DNA from: Rickettsiales bacterium UBA2645
Lineage (GTDB): Bacteria; Pseudomonadota; Alphaproteobacteria; Rickettsiales; UBA1997
Length of the DNA stretch: 64,000 nucleotides
Direction: 5' to 3'
NCBI GenBank assembly: GCA_002359655.1
Contig: DENL01000024.1
Location: forward strand, 17,853 to 81,852
Shown here: in pieces, positions 53,332-63,276 of the stretch
How positions within the stretch are numbered: position 1 is the first letter of the stretch
Layout: each line of letters starts with the position of its first letter
Notes under the pieces: generated by a model
Told to the model about the DNA's origin: nothing
The model's database searches: none
What the model saw: only the letters and a program-made list of their open reading frames with translations
Translations under genes and position numbers: made by a program

Positions 53332-56162
53332 TCTTTGATCCTGCTTAGGTGGGAATATTCATTTTCTTGATAATTTTCTAAATCAGGAGCAGCAATATAA
53401 GAATTATTTTTATCAGAAAAATACTTAAAGAGTTTTATCAAACCTTCTTTAGCAGCTGCTGCTAAGATTTTTATTTCTTCATCCTTATCAGAAATTTTCG
53501 TAATTTTATCTTCAGCAGAAAAAGAAAGTTGCCAATAATTTAGTGAAGAAATTTTACTATCAAAACTAGCTTCAAGCAACATCAGAGCAGCAATTGTAAG
53601 TTGAGGTTGCAAGCCAGAAGTAACATCTTTTTTGCTTGGCGCTTGTCCAGTTTTATAATCAAAAATATTAGCAGAATTATCTTGATCAAAAGCAATACGG
53701 TCGATTTTTCCGACAATTTGTATTTCTTCGATTATTAGCTTAACTTCAACTTCCGTGAGATTTTTTATTGCTTTTAACTCTTTCTCTTTGGCAAAAAAAT
53801 TAGCAAAAATATTTTCAAACTTTGGCCACCAAATCAACTCGGCTTCACTTGATAAAAAATATTTTTTAAAAATTTTATGAGATTGTGCTAAAGATTTTTC
53901 TGACTCTTGCGGATTTTTTACAAACTCTTCCAAAGCTTTATGAACAAAGCTGCCAAACTCTGCGTAGCTGGGTTCGAAATCAATTTTTTGTAACTCGCGT
54001 AGCTGCAAAATTCTTTTAGCATAAATTGAATAAGGATCGGAAATTAATTTTGAAATGTCAGTTATCGCCAGTTTTTTTGGGCGGAATTCTATTTCTGGCT
54101 TTGGCTCTGGACGCTTTGTTTTTAAGCTTAAAATCGTTTGAGAATTTTTTGGCTGATTTAAATATTTTTCTATTGCATCGAATTTAATTTCTAATTTTTG
54201 AAATAGAGTTTGTAATTTTAAAAGAAAAGGTGAGGGGCTGGAAGGACTGTTATTACTGCTTAAAGAGCGAGTTAAAATAATTTTTTTATTAGATAGATAA
54301 TTACAAAAGTCATAAGCGTTTTGACCAATTTTTTTTAGCTTTTTATCAATCTCTAAATCTTTTTTGATTTTTTTACCCAGCCAGTTTTCTGCTTCAATTG
54401 CAGGAAAATCTCCTTCATTTAAAGAAGAAACAAATAATAAATCGTAATTCAATAAGCGAGCCTCAATAGTGGATAAAATCTGAATCGGCGCTATAGAATC
54501 TGATTTTTCAAAAAAGCTAATTTGTGAAAATAAAATCTGAAAAATGCCAAGTGCGTTTTTTGGATTAATTACAAATTCGTGATTATTTTTTAACTTAGTA
54601 AAAAACTCGAAAAGCTCTTTTGCCGAATTTTCCAGAGATAATAACTCGGTAAATTTTTTCTGACTTAAGCTTTCTAAAACCTCAATCAAAACAAGGCTGT
54701 AGTTTGAAATATCGATATTTTTTTCTAACTTATTAAGAGAAGCTAAACTTTTTAGAAAGTTGTCAAAAAATAATTTTAGATCAAGTTTTTCAGATGATTC
54801 TAACTTATCTTGAATACCTGCTAAACCTGACTTTGAGCGATCTTGACGTAAAATATTATTTTCAAAATCAGCTAAAATTTCTTTATTATTTGCAGTAAAA
54901 CAAAGTGGGTTTTGTAAAACAGTAAGTAAGCTTGCTGAGTTAAAATCATTTTCGATTAAATCTAAAATTAGCAAAATAAAGTTGACTAATTTTGAGTCAA
55001 AAACTCCGACATTGCGGCTATCATTAAAAGGCAAATTTGCTTGCTTTAGCTCATATTTAAGAAGATTTGCCAGCTTAGAGTTGTTAGTGATTACGCCGTA
55101 TTTTTTTTCTGCAGAAAAATTATTAGCTAAAATTAAGCTGATAATTCTAGCTTCTTCAAGTTCGTCTTTGGCTTCGATTAACGATATTTCTGACTCTTGC
55201 TGTTTCGACAAAGTAGAAGAAATTGATTGCCATTTTTGCGTTTCATTTGCCGGCAACATCAAAGCAGAGAGTAGATCACTTCTTTCTTTCGGACTTAAAC
55301 AAAATTTTTCTACAGCAATTTCTTGAATTTGATTTTTGTCAATTTCTAAAAAGTTAACTAGCTGATTTAAAAAAAATTGCGGATGATTTTCTGGATAAGA
55401 ATTTTGCTGCGATTGATCAAAACTATGCAAAATAACATAGCCGTTTTTTTGCTGTTTAATTGATTTAATCAGCCTTGTAGTTGAAGCAATGCTACCAGTT
55501 GATCCAGCAATAATTAACGGAAAATTTATGCCAAATTTTTCTATCATCTGGCTAAATTTTGTAACAATAAAATTTTGGTAAGAAGTAGTAGAAAAAATGT
55601 CGTTTTTAATCAGAGAATTTTTTAGCTGGTGATGAAATTTTTGCAAAAACTGCAAAGTAACTTGGCGATGTTGTGATAAGTCGGAATCATCAACTTGACT
55701 TAGTTTTTTTAGATCAATTTCTTCGCGTTCAATTTCATCGAATAATTCTTTGAGATTAATGCTGATTTTAAGAGCTTGATCGTAAGAAATATTTTCACCA
55801 AAAAGAGCAAGTTTTTGAATATTTTCTGCCAAAAAAAATAAATGATCGATACCTGAAATAACTTTGATTTCCAGAATCTCGTCGATGATTTCTTGAATTT
55901 CTTGTTGTGGTAAAAAGTCAAAAAAATCTTCAAAAGAAAGATCTGAAATAGCCATTATTTTTGGTAAAATTACCGCTGAATTTTCTGGATTTTTTTGTAA
56001 AAAAATCTGCTTCAGCTCTCTGCAACTTCTTTGACTTGGAAGCAATATCTTAGCTTCTTGAATTTGATTAGAAAAATTTTCAGACAACCAATAAAAAAGT
56101 GACTCAAGAAAGTGATAATTCGCTGGAATATTAAATATATTTGCCTTGCTTGAATATTGCAT
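53322..56162 (-). CDS. addB: AddB helicase-nuclease subunit
   Basis: Subunit of the AddAB double-strand-break repair enzyme. The N-terminal part, with ILLPSQRSCRELKQIFL, is the iron-sulphur/helicase-like alphaproteobacterial AddB type. The C-terminal PD-(D/E)XK nuclease is seen in FGSFVHKALEEF, KIDRIAFDQDNSANIFDYKTGQAP and GLQPQLTIAALML. The ATG at 56162 (MQYSSKANIF) is preferred over one 33 bp upstream; both are possible. AddA normally lies next to addB but is not found here, where truA follows instead. Confidence 0.88.
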   Translation of the reverse strand: MQYSSKANIFNIPANYHFLESLFYWLSENFSNQIQEAKILLPSQRSCRELKQIFLQKNPENSAVILPKIMAISDLSFEDFFDFLPQQEIQEIIDEILEIKVISGIDHLFFLAENIQKLALFGENISYDQALKISINLKELFDEIEREEIDLKKLSQVDDSDLSQHRQVTLQFLQKFHHQLKNSLIKNDIFSTTSYQNFIVTKFSQMIEKFGINFPLIIAGSTGSIASTTRLIKSIKQQKNGYVILHSFDQSQQNSYPENHPQFFLNQLVNFLEIDKNQIQEIAVEKFCLSPKERSDLLSALMLPANETQKWQSISSTLSKQQESEISLIEAKDELEEARIISLILANNFSAEKKYGVITNNSKLANLLKYELKQANLPFNDSRNVGVFDSKLVNFILLILDLIENDFNSASLLTVLQNPLCFTANNKEILADFENNILRQDRSKSGLAGIQDKLESSEKLDLKLFFDNFLKSLASLNKLEKNIDISNYSLVLIEVLESLSQKKFTELLSLENSAKELFEFFTKLKNNHEFVINPKNALGIFQILFSQISFFEKSDSIAPIQILSTIEARLLNYDLLFVSSLNEGDFPAIEAENWLGKKIKKDLEIDKKLKKIGQNAYDFCNYLSNKKIILTRSLSSNNSPSSPSPFLLKLQTLFQKLEIKFDAIEKYLNQPKNSQTILSLKTKRPEPKPEIEFRPKKLAITDISKLISDPYSIYAKRILQLRELQKIDFEPSYAEFGSFVHKALEEFVKNPQESEKSLAQSHKIFKKYFLSSEAELIWWPKFENIFANFFAKEKELKAIKNLTEVEVKLIIEEIQIVGKIDRIAFDQDNSANIFDYKTGQAPSKKDVTSGLQPQLTIAALMLLEASFDSKISSLNYWQLSFSAEDKITKISDKDEEIKILAAAAKEGLIKLFKYFSDKNNSYIAAPDLENYQENEYSHLSRIKEWQ

Positions 56163-56256
56163 TTTTAAATTCTTGTAATTTGCCTTTAGGCTCATATTTT
56201 GCGCCGCCTTCTTGGCAATTGGTTATCTAAACTAAACTTAAAAATAATTTTTTTTG

Positions 56257-57540
56257 ATGAAAGTAATAGTTTTGGGTGCAGGAGTTATTGGCGTTACAAC
56301 AGCTTATTTTCTGGCTCGCAGTGGCCATGAAGTAACTGTAATTGAAAAAAATTCTGCACCAGCTTTGGGCTGCTCTTACGCTAATGGCGGTCAATTAAGC
56401 TACTGTCACATTGAACCTTGGTCTTCAAAAAAATCGTTAATCTCGGTTGCCAAAGCTTTATTTAAGTATCCATCATTTCTATCAGTTTCAGATTTTTATA
56501 GTGGCGAATTTTTGCGATGGAGTTATGAATTTTTTAAAAACTCTAAAGAAGAAAAAGTCAGCGAAATTAGCAAAAATCTCTTTAAAATAACCAGCTATAG
56601 CAAACAGATCCTACAGCAAATATTAGCTGATGAGCCAGACTTAAAATTTGATTATAAAAAGGAAGGAATTTTACATTTTTTTAGAAGTCAAAAATCTTTT
56701 GATGCCGCAATTAAAGAAGCAGAATTTATTACATCTCTAGGCGACAAAATTCAGATCTTAGACAAGGACCAATGTGTTAAAAAAGAACCAACTTTGAATA
56801 AACTTTACGATGAAGAAAAACTAGCTGGCGGCATTTTTTACGAAGAAGATGCCAGCGGTGATGCCATGCTTTTTACAAAATCGTTAGCAAAAATATGCCG
56901 CGAAAAATATGGCGTAATTTTTAAATACGACGCTGAAGTCAAAAATATTTTTACTAACTATAAAAAAATTACTGGCATTAACACAAGTGTCGGAGTTTTT
57001 GTTGCCGATCAATATATTTATGCCCTTGGCGCTTTTGGAAATAAATTGCTTAAAGGTGTTGGCATCAATTCCAAAATCTATCCTTTGAAAGGCTACAGCA
57101 TTTCAATTGCTTCTGATGCAGAATTTATCGCACCAAAAATTGCTTTAACTGACTCGGAAAATAAAATTGTTTACAGTCGCTTGGGGAAAACTTTCCGCGC
57201 TGCTGGCACTATTGAAGCTTGTGGTATGAAGCCCAATAAAAATTCTAAAAGATCTGATTTTTTAAAGTGGGTAGTAGAATCAACTTTTTCTGATTTTGGT
57301 AATCTCAATGTAGTTTCTGATTGGTGTTCATTTCGACCATTTCGACCAAACTCAACTCCACTTATTTGCCAAGTAAAAAAATATGATAATTTTTTTATTA
57401 ACTCTGGTCACGGCTCTTTGGGCTGGACCATGTCAGCGGCTTCGGGAAAAATCGCTTCCGATTTAATTATTGGTAAAAAAAATAAAGAATTTAGTTTTTT
57501 AGCCAAAGAGGAAGAAAATATTTATACTCAACAAAGATAA
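56257..57540 (+). CDS. dadA: D-amino-acid dehydrogenase (DadA-like FAD oxidoreductase)
   Basis: Oxidises D-amino acids and passes electrons to quinone. The N-terminal FAD-binding site VLGAGVIGVTTAYFLARSGHEVTVIEK spans residues 4-30 (GxGxxG intact), followed by SYANGGQLSYCHIEPW, typical of DadA. SFRPFRPNSTPLI and NSGHGSLGWTMSAASGK close the protein. At 427 residues it fits. The start is ATG at 57257 minus 1000, that is 56257; an in-frame TTG lies just before it. The LRR gene follows 4 bp later. Confidence 0.88.
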   Translation: MKVIVLGAGVIGVTTAYFLARSGHEVTVIEKNSAPALGCSYANGGQLSYCHIEPWSSKKSLISVAKALFKYPSFLSVSDFYSGEFLRWSYEFFKNSKEEKVSEISKNLFKITSYSKQILQQILADEPDLKFDYKKEGILHFFRSQKSFDAAIKEAEFITSLGDKIQILDKDQCVKKEPTLNKLYDEEKLAGGIFYEEDASGDAMLFTKSLAKICREKYGVIFKYDAEVKNIFTNYKKITGINTSVGVFVADQYIYALGAFGNKLLKGVGINSKIYPLKGYSISIASDAEFIAPKIALTDSENKIVYSRLGKTFRAAGTIEACGMKPNKNSKRSDFLKWVVESTFSDFGNLNVVSDWCSFRPFRPNSTPLICQVKKYDNFFINSGHGSLGWTMSAASGKIASDLIIGKKNKEFSFLAKEEENIYTQQR

Positions 57541-57544
57541 AACT

Positions 57545-58564
57545 ATGCTCAACTCAGAACAAATAATTGAAAAAATCAGAAAAAATGATTCTAGTCTTTT
57601 AGAAACCTCACTCAGCGAATCTTCTTTTGGTAACGATGGTGCCAAAATTTTGGCTAAAGCTTTAGAAAAAAACACTGCTCTAAAAAGTCTTGAACTTGGA
57701 AGTAGTAATATTGGACCTGAAGGCGCTAAAGCCTTGGCAACCGCTTTGAGCAAAGGCTGTAATCTCAAAACTTTATATTTACGTGGCAATAAAATTGGTG
57801 ATATTGGCTTTAGAGCTTTTGCTGAAGCGCTAAAAATCAATAAATCTTTAGAACATCTTTATCTTGGTAAAAACGAGATCACTATTGAAGGCGTGAAGTC
57901 TTTTGAAGAAACGTTAACTAAAAACTCAACTCTACAAACTATCTATTTACGCAACAATAATATTACCGATGCTGGAGCGCAGATCTTATCCGAAGCTTTA
58001 ACAAAAAATTTTGGTTTACGAGTTATAAACCTTGCAAACGCTGAATTAACCGAAGTTGGTTGTCGAGCTTTGCTTAAAATGCTTGATAGCAACACTACGT
58101 TACAAAGTGTTGTGTTTGAGCATAATGGTGTTGAATCTCCTGAAATAGTGCGCGCTTTTGCTGATAAGTTGGAGTATAATTCTTCACTTGTGGTCACAAC
58201 TTCTAACAATATTGCTAAAAAAGTTTTAGCTCACGTTGAAGAATATCGCGAGCTAGAAAAAATTGAAGAAGACAAGAACGCAGAATCTTTTAAAAATTTG
58301 GTAGAAAAATTTTCTTTAAGCCGCTTTGAACAATATCACTATTCAGGCAACAATTCCTACGGTAACGCAATTCTTTGTATTGGATTTTTATCGCGTATGA
58401 TTTTTGCTAAATACTTAGATAAAAATTCTGGCGACGAAATAATCAAAACTTTGCATTTGCTCTACAAAGACATGATAAATCGTGCAAAGCAAGATTTAGA
58501 AAATCCACAAACCACAAAACCAAATCAGCAAGTTTTAGAAGCTGCTAAAAAAATTATTTTTTAG
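57545..58564 (+). CDS. Leucine-rich-repeat protein (ribonuclease-inhibitor type)
   Basis: 339 residues. From about 25 to 220 there are consecutive 28-residue repeats of the eukaryotic RI/NLR type: GAKILAKALEKNTALKSLEL, GPEGAKALATAL, LKTLYLRGNKIGDIGFRAF, LEHLYLGKNEITIEG and LQTIYLRNNNITDAGAQ. The last 120 residues are a helical domain of unknown role. There is no signal peptide or membrane segment. Such LRRs in Rickettsiales-like bacteria are often taken as host-interaction proteins, so a T4SS substrate is possible (inference). It is 4 bp downstream of dadA. Confidence 0.82.
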   Translation: MLNSEQIIEKIRKNDSSLLETSLSESSFGNDGAKILAKALEKNTALKSLELGSSNIGPEGAKALATALSKGCNLKTLYLRGNKIGDIGFRAFAEALKINKSLEHLYLGKNEITIEGVKSFEETLTKNSTLQTIYLRNNNITDAGAQILSEALTKNFGLRVINLANAELTEVGCRALLKMLDSNTTLQSVVFEHNGVESPEIVRAFADKLEYNSSLVVTTSNNIAKKVLAHVEEYRELEKIEEDKNAESFKNLVEKFSLSRFEQYHYSGNNSYGNAILCIGFLSRMIFAKYLDKNSGDEIIKTLHLLYKDMINRAKQDLENPQTTKPNQQVLEAAKKIIF

Positions 58565-58584
58565 AACGCCAAAGAACTTAGTTA

Positions 58585-59877
58585 TTAATTAAGAAATTTT
58601 CTGACATCGCGTGCCAAGTGCAAAGAGCCGCAGATTATTATTCTACAAGGTTTTGCATCAGTTTTCTTGGTGATGTAATAAACTGCTTCCAACAAATCTT
58701 CAGCAGCAAAAATTTCCATATTAATCTCTGCTCCAATCTGACTAATTTTTTCTGCACTTTCTGGATAAGGCTCACCATCAACTCTGACAGCAACTACCTC
58801 AGCGATATTTCTGAATTTTTCTAAAAACTCTTTTTTGCATTTGCCACGACTAAAGCCGCAAATCACAAAATTTTCTTGGTCATCATTTTGCTCAAGAATA
58901 AATCGGGCTAAAGCAAAAGCTCCTGCTTCGTTATGAGCGCCGTCAATCCATGCTTCCGCTTTAATTATTTTTGTAAATTTATCAGAAATATTTTCCAAAC
59001 GACTTGGCCAACGAACATTTGAAATTGCTTGTCTGATGTGCTTCTCTCTAATTTTAAAATTTTCTTTAACGGCTAAAACTGCCGCAATTGCTGTAGCAAA
59101 ATTAATATATTGATGTGAACCAAGAAGTGCAGGGCGAGGCAGATTTTCAAAAATTTTATTTTCAAATCTAAAATCAAATTCACCACTTTCTTCATCCATT
59201 ATTACGGCAAAATCTTCATCATAAAAATAGGTTTTGACATTTTGATCACGCGCTAAAATTTCAATTATTTCACCAGCTTTTTTTGGTTGAGAAGCAACAA
59301 TCAAAGGCGTTTTGGGCCTCATTATCATGGCTTTTTCTAGCGCGATTCTCTCAATTGAATTTCCTAAATATTCGGTGTGATCAAAAGAAATTGGCATAAT
59401 TACACTTGCCAATTTTTTTTGAATTATATTTGTCGCGTCAATTCTGCCACCCATGCCGCACTCAATAACAGCAATATCTGCTGGTATTTTTGAGAAAGCT
59501 AAAAATGCCGCAATCGTAAAACTTTCCATAAAAGTTAGAGGAGTTTGAGCAGTGGCAATTCTGGTTTCTTCCATTATTTCAAAAAGAAAATTATCAGAAA
59601 TTTTTTCTCCCGCTAAAACAATACGCTCATTGCAATCATGCAAATGTGGCGAAGTATAAATATGCGTTTTATAGCTAGCTTGAGTAAAAATTTCAGAAAT
59701 TAAAGAAGTGGCCGAACCTTTGCCATTTGTGCCAGCAACATGAATTACTAGTGGCAATTTTTCTTGTGGATTACCAAGCTTTTCAAGCACTAAAGCCATT
59801 CTTTCAAAAACAGTTTCGTAATCAATTTTTCTGTTTCCAAGCGTTGCAGGAATTGGCCAATGTGGAAGATAAACCAT
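58585..59877 (-). CDS. folC: Dihydrofolate synthase/folylpolyglutamate synthase
   Basis: Adds glutamate to folates. The Mur-ligase-type ATP loop HVAGTNGKGSATSLI lies near residues 45-59, with the TSPHLHDCNERI, IECGMGGRIDATNII and ISFDHTEYLGNS blocks typical of FolC. WIDGAHNEAGA is near residue 312. At 430 residues it is complete. It faces the LRR gene tail to tail across 20 bp. Confidence 0.94.
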   Translation of the reverse strand: MVYLPHWPIPATLGNRKIDYETVFERMALVLEKLGNPQEKLPLVIHVAGTNGKGSATSLISEIFTQASYKTHIYTSPHLHDCNERIVLAGEKISDNFLFEIMEETRIATAQTPLTFMESFTIAAFLAFSKIPADIAVIECGMGGRIDATNIIQKKLASVIMPISFDHTEYLGNSIERIALEKAMIMRPKTPLIVASQPKKAGEIIEILARDQNVKTYFYDEDFAVIMDEESGEFDFRFENKIFENLPRPALLGSHQYINFATAIAAVLAVKENFKIREKHIRQAISNVRWPSRLENISDKFTKIIKAEAWIDGAHNEAGAFALARFILEQNDDQENFVICGFSRGKCKKEFLEKFRNIAEVVAVRVDGEPYPESAEKISQIGAEINMEIFAAEDLLEAVYYITKKTDAKPCRIIICGSLHLARDVRKFLN

Positions 59878-59945
59878 AAAAGATTTTTGATTTTATATTC
59901 TGTATTTTAGATTTCGTTTTCGGTCTCAACTTATAATTCTCAATT

Positions 59946-61181
59946 TTGAAAATATCGTATTTCTTCATCGCACTCTTCTGCTTTTTGTTTCCTAGTCTAA
60001 CAAACGCCGCAAATAGTGGAACAAAATTTTCTTTAAGCAAAAATAGCGAACTAACAATTCAAGTCTCTTCAAATGTAGCTGCTGCTTTTAGAAATCAGAG
60101 CTCAGATTTTGAGCAAGCCAAGCTCGATAATGAAACCAACAATCGTCAAGATCAAAACTTGGCACTAGAAAATAACTCGCAGCTTTACCTTAAGCTTGAA
60201 AATAAAAATCCGCAAAACTCTGATCAAATCAAGTTTGGTACAATTATTAAAATTGAATCTGAACTTTCTTCCGCGCAAAATAAAGGCACTATAAATGCTG
60301 ATCAGGGCTTTGTTTATGCTAATTCTGAATCGTTTGGTAAAATTGAATTTGGCGACAATATTGCAGTAAATCAAAAAATGAAAGTTGGCCCCGCCAGCTT
60401 TGCTAGAGGTGCTGGCGGTATTAATGGCAATTATTTAAAATACATCAATTTACCAATTAATTCACAATTTATTCTAATCGCACAATCTCCAATTGGCCAT
60501 GGTGGCTCTGCTTTAAGTGGCTCTCAAATTAATCAAAACTCGATAAAAATTTTGCGCGATAAAAGCTTCAACGGGGCTGAAGATGCTACCAAGATAAATT
60601 ATTATTCTCCCAGAATTGCTGGTTTTCAATTAGGTGCAAGCTACACGCCAAACTCTTCTAACAGCTTGGTTTCTTCTACTGTTTTTAATGGTAAAAATAA
60701 TTCCTTTCTTGATGTGATAAGTGTTGGCGCAAATTACACTAATAGTTTCGATAATTTTGATTACGCTTTTTCAGCAACTTCCGAGCAAGCAAAATCAAAG
60801 GCGGCAACACAAAATAATTTATCAGCTTACGATATCGCAACCACAATGGCTTATTTCGGTTTTACCTTCGGAGCTTCTTACGGAAGTTGGAAAAAATCTT
60901 TGCAAAATGCTGATCAAACTTTCAAAAATTCAACTTACAAAACTCTTGGTATTTCTTATCAGATCGGACATTTCTCGGTTAGCTTAACTAATCTAAACAC
61001 TAATTTTGAAAAAAATGCTTACCATGCAACCTCGCTTGGTCTTGACTATAAGCTCAGCAAAGTTTTCATACCTTATCTGGAAATCACTCAATTTCGATTT
61101 AAATCAAACCAGTCGCAAATTCAAAATATCGCTGACAACAAAGGCTTCGTGGCTTTGACTGGTTTTTTAATTTCATTTTAA
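59946..61181 (+). CDS. Gram-negative porin
   Basis: A 411-residue outer-membrane channel. It has a signal peptide (KISYFFIALFCFLFPSLTNA), then beta strands with porin hallmarks: YLKLENK, QGFVYANSESFGKIEFGDN (the eyelet-type turn), INYYSPRIAGFQLGASYTP, and a C-terminal strand ending in phenylalanine (FLISF). The start is TTG at 59946, as no in-frame ATG precedes the signal peptide. It is divergent from folC. virB11 follows 16 bp later on the same strand. Confidence 0.85.
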   Translation: MKISYFFIALFCFLFPSLTNAANSGTKFSLSKNSELTIQVSSNVAAAFRNQSSDFEQAKLDNETNNRQDQNLALENNSQLYLKLENKNPQNSDQIKFGTIIKIESELSSAQNKGTINADQGFVYANSESFGKIEFGDNIAVNQKMKVGPASFARGAGGINGNYLKYINLPINSQFILIAQSPIGHGGSALSGSQINQNSIKILRDKSFNGAEDATKINYYSPRIAGFQLGASYTPNSSNSLVSSTVFNGKNNSFLDVISVGANYTNSFDNFDYAFSATSEQAKSKAATQNNLSAYDIATTMAYFGFTFGASYGSWKKSLQNADQTFKNSTYKTLGISYQIGHFSVSLTNLNTNFEKNAYHATSLGLDYKLSKVFIPYLEITQFRFKSNQSQIQNIADNKGFVALTGFLISF

Positions 61182-61197
61182 TCAATAATTCTAAGAC

Positions 61198-62184
61198 ATG
61201 AGTATTGCAGCTCTCGATTCCTATTTGTTACCAATAAAAGAAATATTGGATAGAGATGGCGTTAACGAAATTTCCATAAATCGTCCCAATGAAGTTTGGA
61301 TTGAATGTAAAGGCGATATGACTCGCGAAGAGTTACCAACATTTGACATAAATCATTTAAAATCTTTAGCGCGTTTGGTTGCGCAATCAACAGAACAAAG
61401 ATTGAGTGAAGAAGAGCCATTACTTTCTGCAACTTTGCCGAATGGTTATCGTATTCAAATCGTTTTCCCACCAGCTTGTGAACCGGGATCGGTTATCATT
61501 TCAATTCGCAAACCATCCAGCATCAAATGGAGTTTAGAAGATTACGATAAAATGGGTATGTTTGCCAACGCTTCAGTTGGAGAAGTTGAAGATAAAAATG
61601 ACTTAATCTTAACCAAACTTTTGCAGCTAAATCGCATCAAAGATTTTTTAATTCGCGCCGTACTTTACAAAAAAAATATCATTATTTCTGGCGGTACTTC
61701 AACTGGTAAAACCACTTTTACCAATGCCATGATTCAGTCAATTCCACACGAAGAAAGATTGATTACAGTTGAAGATGCCAGAGAGATTGATCTTACTTAT
61801 CACAAAAATCGCGTCCATTTAATTGCTTCAAAAGGCGGGCAGGGTCGAGCCAAAGTTACTACACAAGATTTGATTGAAGCTTGTTTGCGTCTTCGTCCAG
61901 AGCGCATTATTGTTGGTGAGTTACGCGGTGCTGAAGCTTTTAGTTTTTTGCGTGCCATCAATACTGGTCATCCCGGGTCAATTTCTACACTGCACGCCGA
62001 TACACCAAAAATGGCTTTAGAGCAGTTGAAAATGATGGTAATGCAAGCTGGTCTTGGCATGGCGCCAAGCGAAATTACAACTTACATCAAAAATGTTGTT
62101 GATGTTGTAGTGCAATTAAAAAGAGGTGCCAAAGGCAAGCGTTATATTTCAGAAGTTTATTTCAAAGCAATTCACAATAATTAA
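61198..62184 (+). CDS. virB11: T4SS ATPase VirB11
   Basis: Hexameric traffic ATPase at the base of the type IV secretion channel. The Walker A GGTSTGKTT is near residues 164-172. The Asp box ITVEDAREIDL, Walker B RPERIIVGELRGAEAF and His box NTGHPGSISTLHAD are also intact. At 328 residues it is normal. It sits between a porin and lpxD, far from virB8, virB9 and virB10. Confidence 0.95.
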   Translation: MSIAALDSYLLPIKEILDRDGVNEISINRPNEVWIECKGDMTREELPTFDINHLKSLARLVAQSTEQRLSEEEPLLSATLPNGYRIQIVFPPACEPGSVIISIRKPSSIKWSLEDYDKMGMFANASVGEVEDKNDLILTKLLQLNRIKDFLIRAVLYKKNIIISGGTSTGKTTFTNAMIQSIPHEERLITVEDAREIDLTYHKNRVHLIASKGGQGRAKVTTQDLIEACLRLRPERIIVGELRGAEAFSFLRAINTGHPGSISTLHADTPKMALEQLKMMVMQAGLGMAPSEITTYIKNVVDVVVQLKRGAKGKRYISEVYFKAIHNN

Positions 62185-62198
62185 TTAAACAAAAAAAT

Positions 62199-63224
62199 AT
62201 GTATCGTCAGCGTTTTTTTGATAAAAAATTTGAGTCTCTAACTCTAAAGCAAGTGCTTGAAATTACTGGCGCAACTGTTGCTAAAAATACTGATCTAAAT
62301 CAAAAAATTTTTGATATTGCAACGCTTGAAAAAGCTGATGAAAAGCAAATTTCTTTTTTCACTTCTGGTTTATATTTTGATCAATTTAAAATTTCTAAAG
62401 CTGGATTTTGCTTCACTGATGAAAAAAACAGCAACAAGGCACCACTTGGCATGACAGCCCTTATTCACAAAAATCCTTACTTCGCTTACGCCAAAATTGT
62501 TGAGACTTTTTACAAGGCAAAAGATGTTGAATTTGACTCTAAAAACCTGATCCATCCAACTGCAAAAATTGCTGAAGGCACAAAAATTGCACCCAATGCC
62601 TATGTTGGGAAAAATGTTGAAATCGGTAAAAACTGCTTCATTGGCCCAAATGCTTCAGTAATGGATAATTGCGTGATTGGCGACAATTGCATCATCAATG
62701 CCAATGTCGTTATTTCTTTTGCAGTGATTGGAAATAATTGCGGTTTTTTAAACGGCGTAAAAATTGGTCAAGACGGTTTTGGCTTTGCTCACAATGCTGG
62801 AATTAATCACAAAATTGTTCAGCTTGGAATTGTTGAAATTGGCAACGATGTTGAAATTGGCGCCAATAGCTGCGTTGATCGTGGTGCAATTGAAAACACT
62901 CAAATTTCCGACGGTGTTAAAATCGACAATCTAGTTCAAATCGCTCACAATGTTGTGATTGGAAAAAGTACGGTAATGGCTGGTTGCAGCGCAGTTGCTG
63001 GCAGTACTAAAATAGGAAATTTTGTTCAAATTGGCGGCGGCTGCTGTATTAATGGTCACATCACAATCGGTGATGGAGCCAGAATCGCCGCCATGAGCGG
63101 AGTGATGCGCAACGTCGAACCAATGCAAGTTATGGCCGGAATTCCAGTACAAACAATTCGTGATTGGCATAAATTAAACAGCAAGTTGATGACACTGATT
63201 AAGAAACCTGAAGCGTCAGAATAG
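62199..63224 (+). CDS. lpxD: UDP-3-O-acylglucosamine N-acyltransferase
   Basis: Third step of lipid A synthesis, attaching the N-linked acyl chain. An N-terminal uridine-binding domain is followed by a left-handed beta-helix of hexapeptide repeats (IGKNCFIGPNASV, IGDNCIINANVVI, IGQDGFGFAHN) with the catalytic His in QIAHNVVIGKS. At 341 residues it is complete. Lipid A synthesis means the organism keeps LPS, which separates it from Anaplasmataceae, known to lack it. Confidence 0.95.
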   Translation: MYRQRFFDKKFESLTLKQVLEITGATVAKNTDLNQKIFDIATLEKADEKQISFFTSGLYFDQFKISKAGFCFTDEKNSNKAPLGMTALIHKNPYFAYAKIVETFYKAKDVEFDSKNLIHPTAKIAEGTKIAPNAYVGKNVEIGKNCFIGPNASVMDNCVIGDNCIINANVVISFAVIGNNCGFLNGVKIGQDGFGFAHNAGINHKIVQLGIVEIGNDVEIGANSCVDRGAIENTQISDGVKIDNLVQIAHNVVIGKSTVMAGCSAVAGSTKIGNFVQIGGGCCINGHITIGDGARIAAMSGVMRNVEPMQVMAGIPVQTIRDWHKLNSKLMTLIKKPEASE

Positions 63225-63248
63225 TTACAAAATCTTAGTCGAAAAAAC

Positions 63249-63276
63249 TGAATTTTGAACACGTGTTCAAAATTCA
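63249..63276. repeat. Perfect 28-bp palindrome after lpxD
   Basis: Tgaattttgaacac is followed directly by its exact reverse complement, centred on cacgtg, with no loop. It begins 24 bp after the lpxD stop. With no T run following, it is more like a protein-binding dyad or a 3' hairpin than an intrinsic terminator. Confidence 0.75.
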
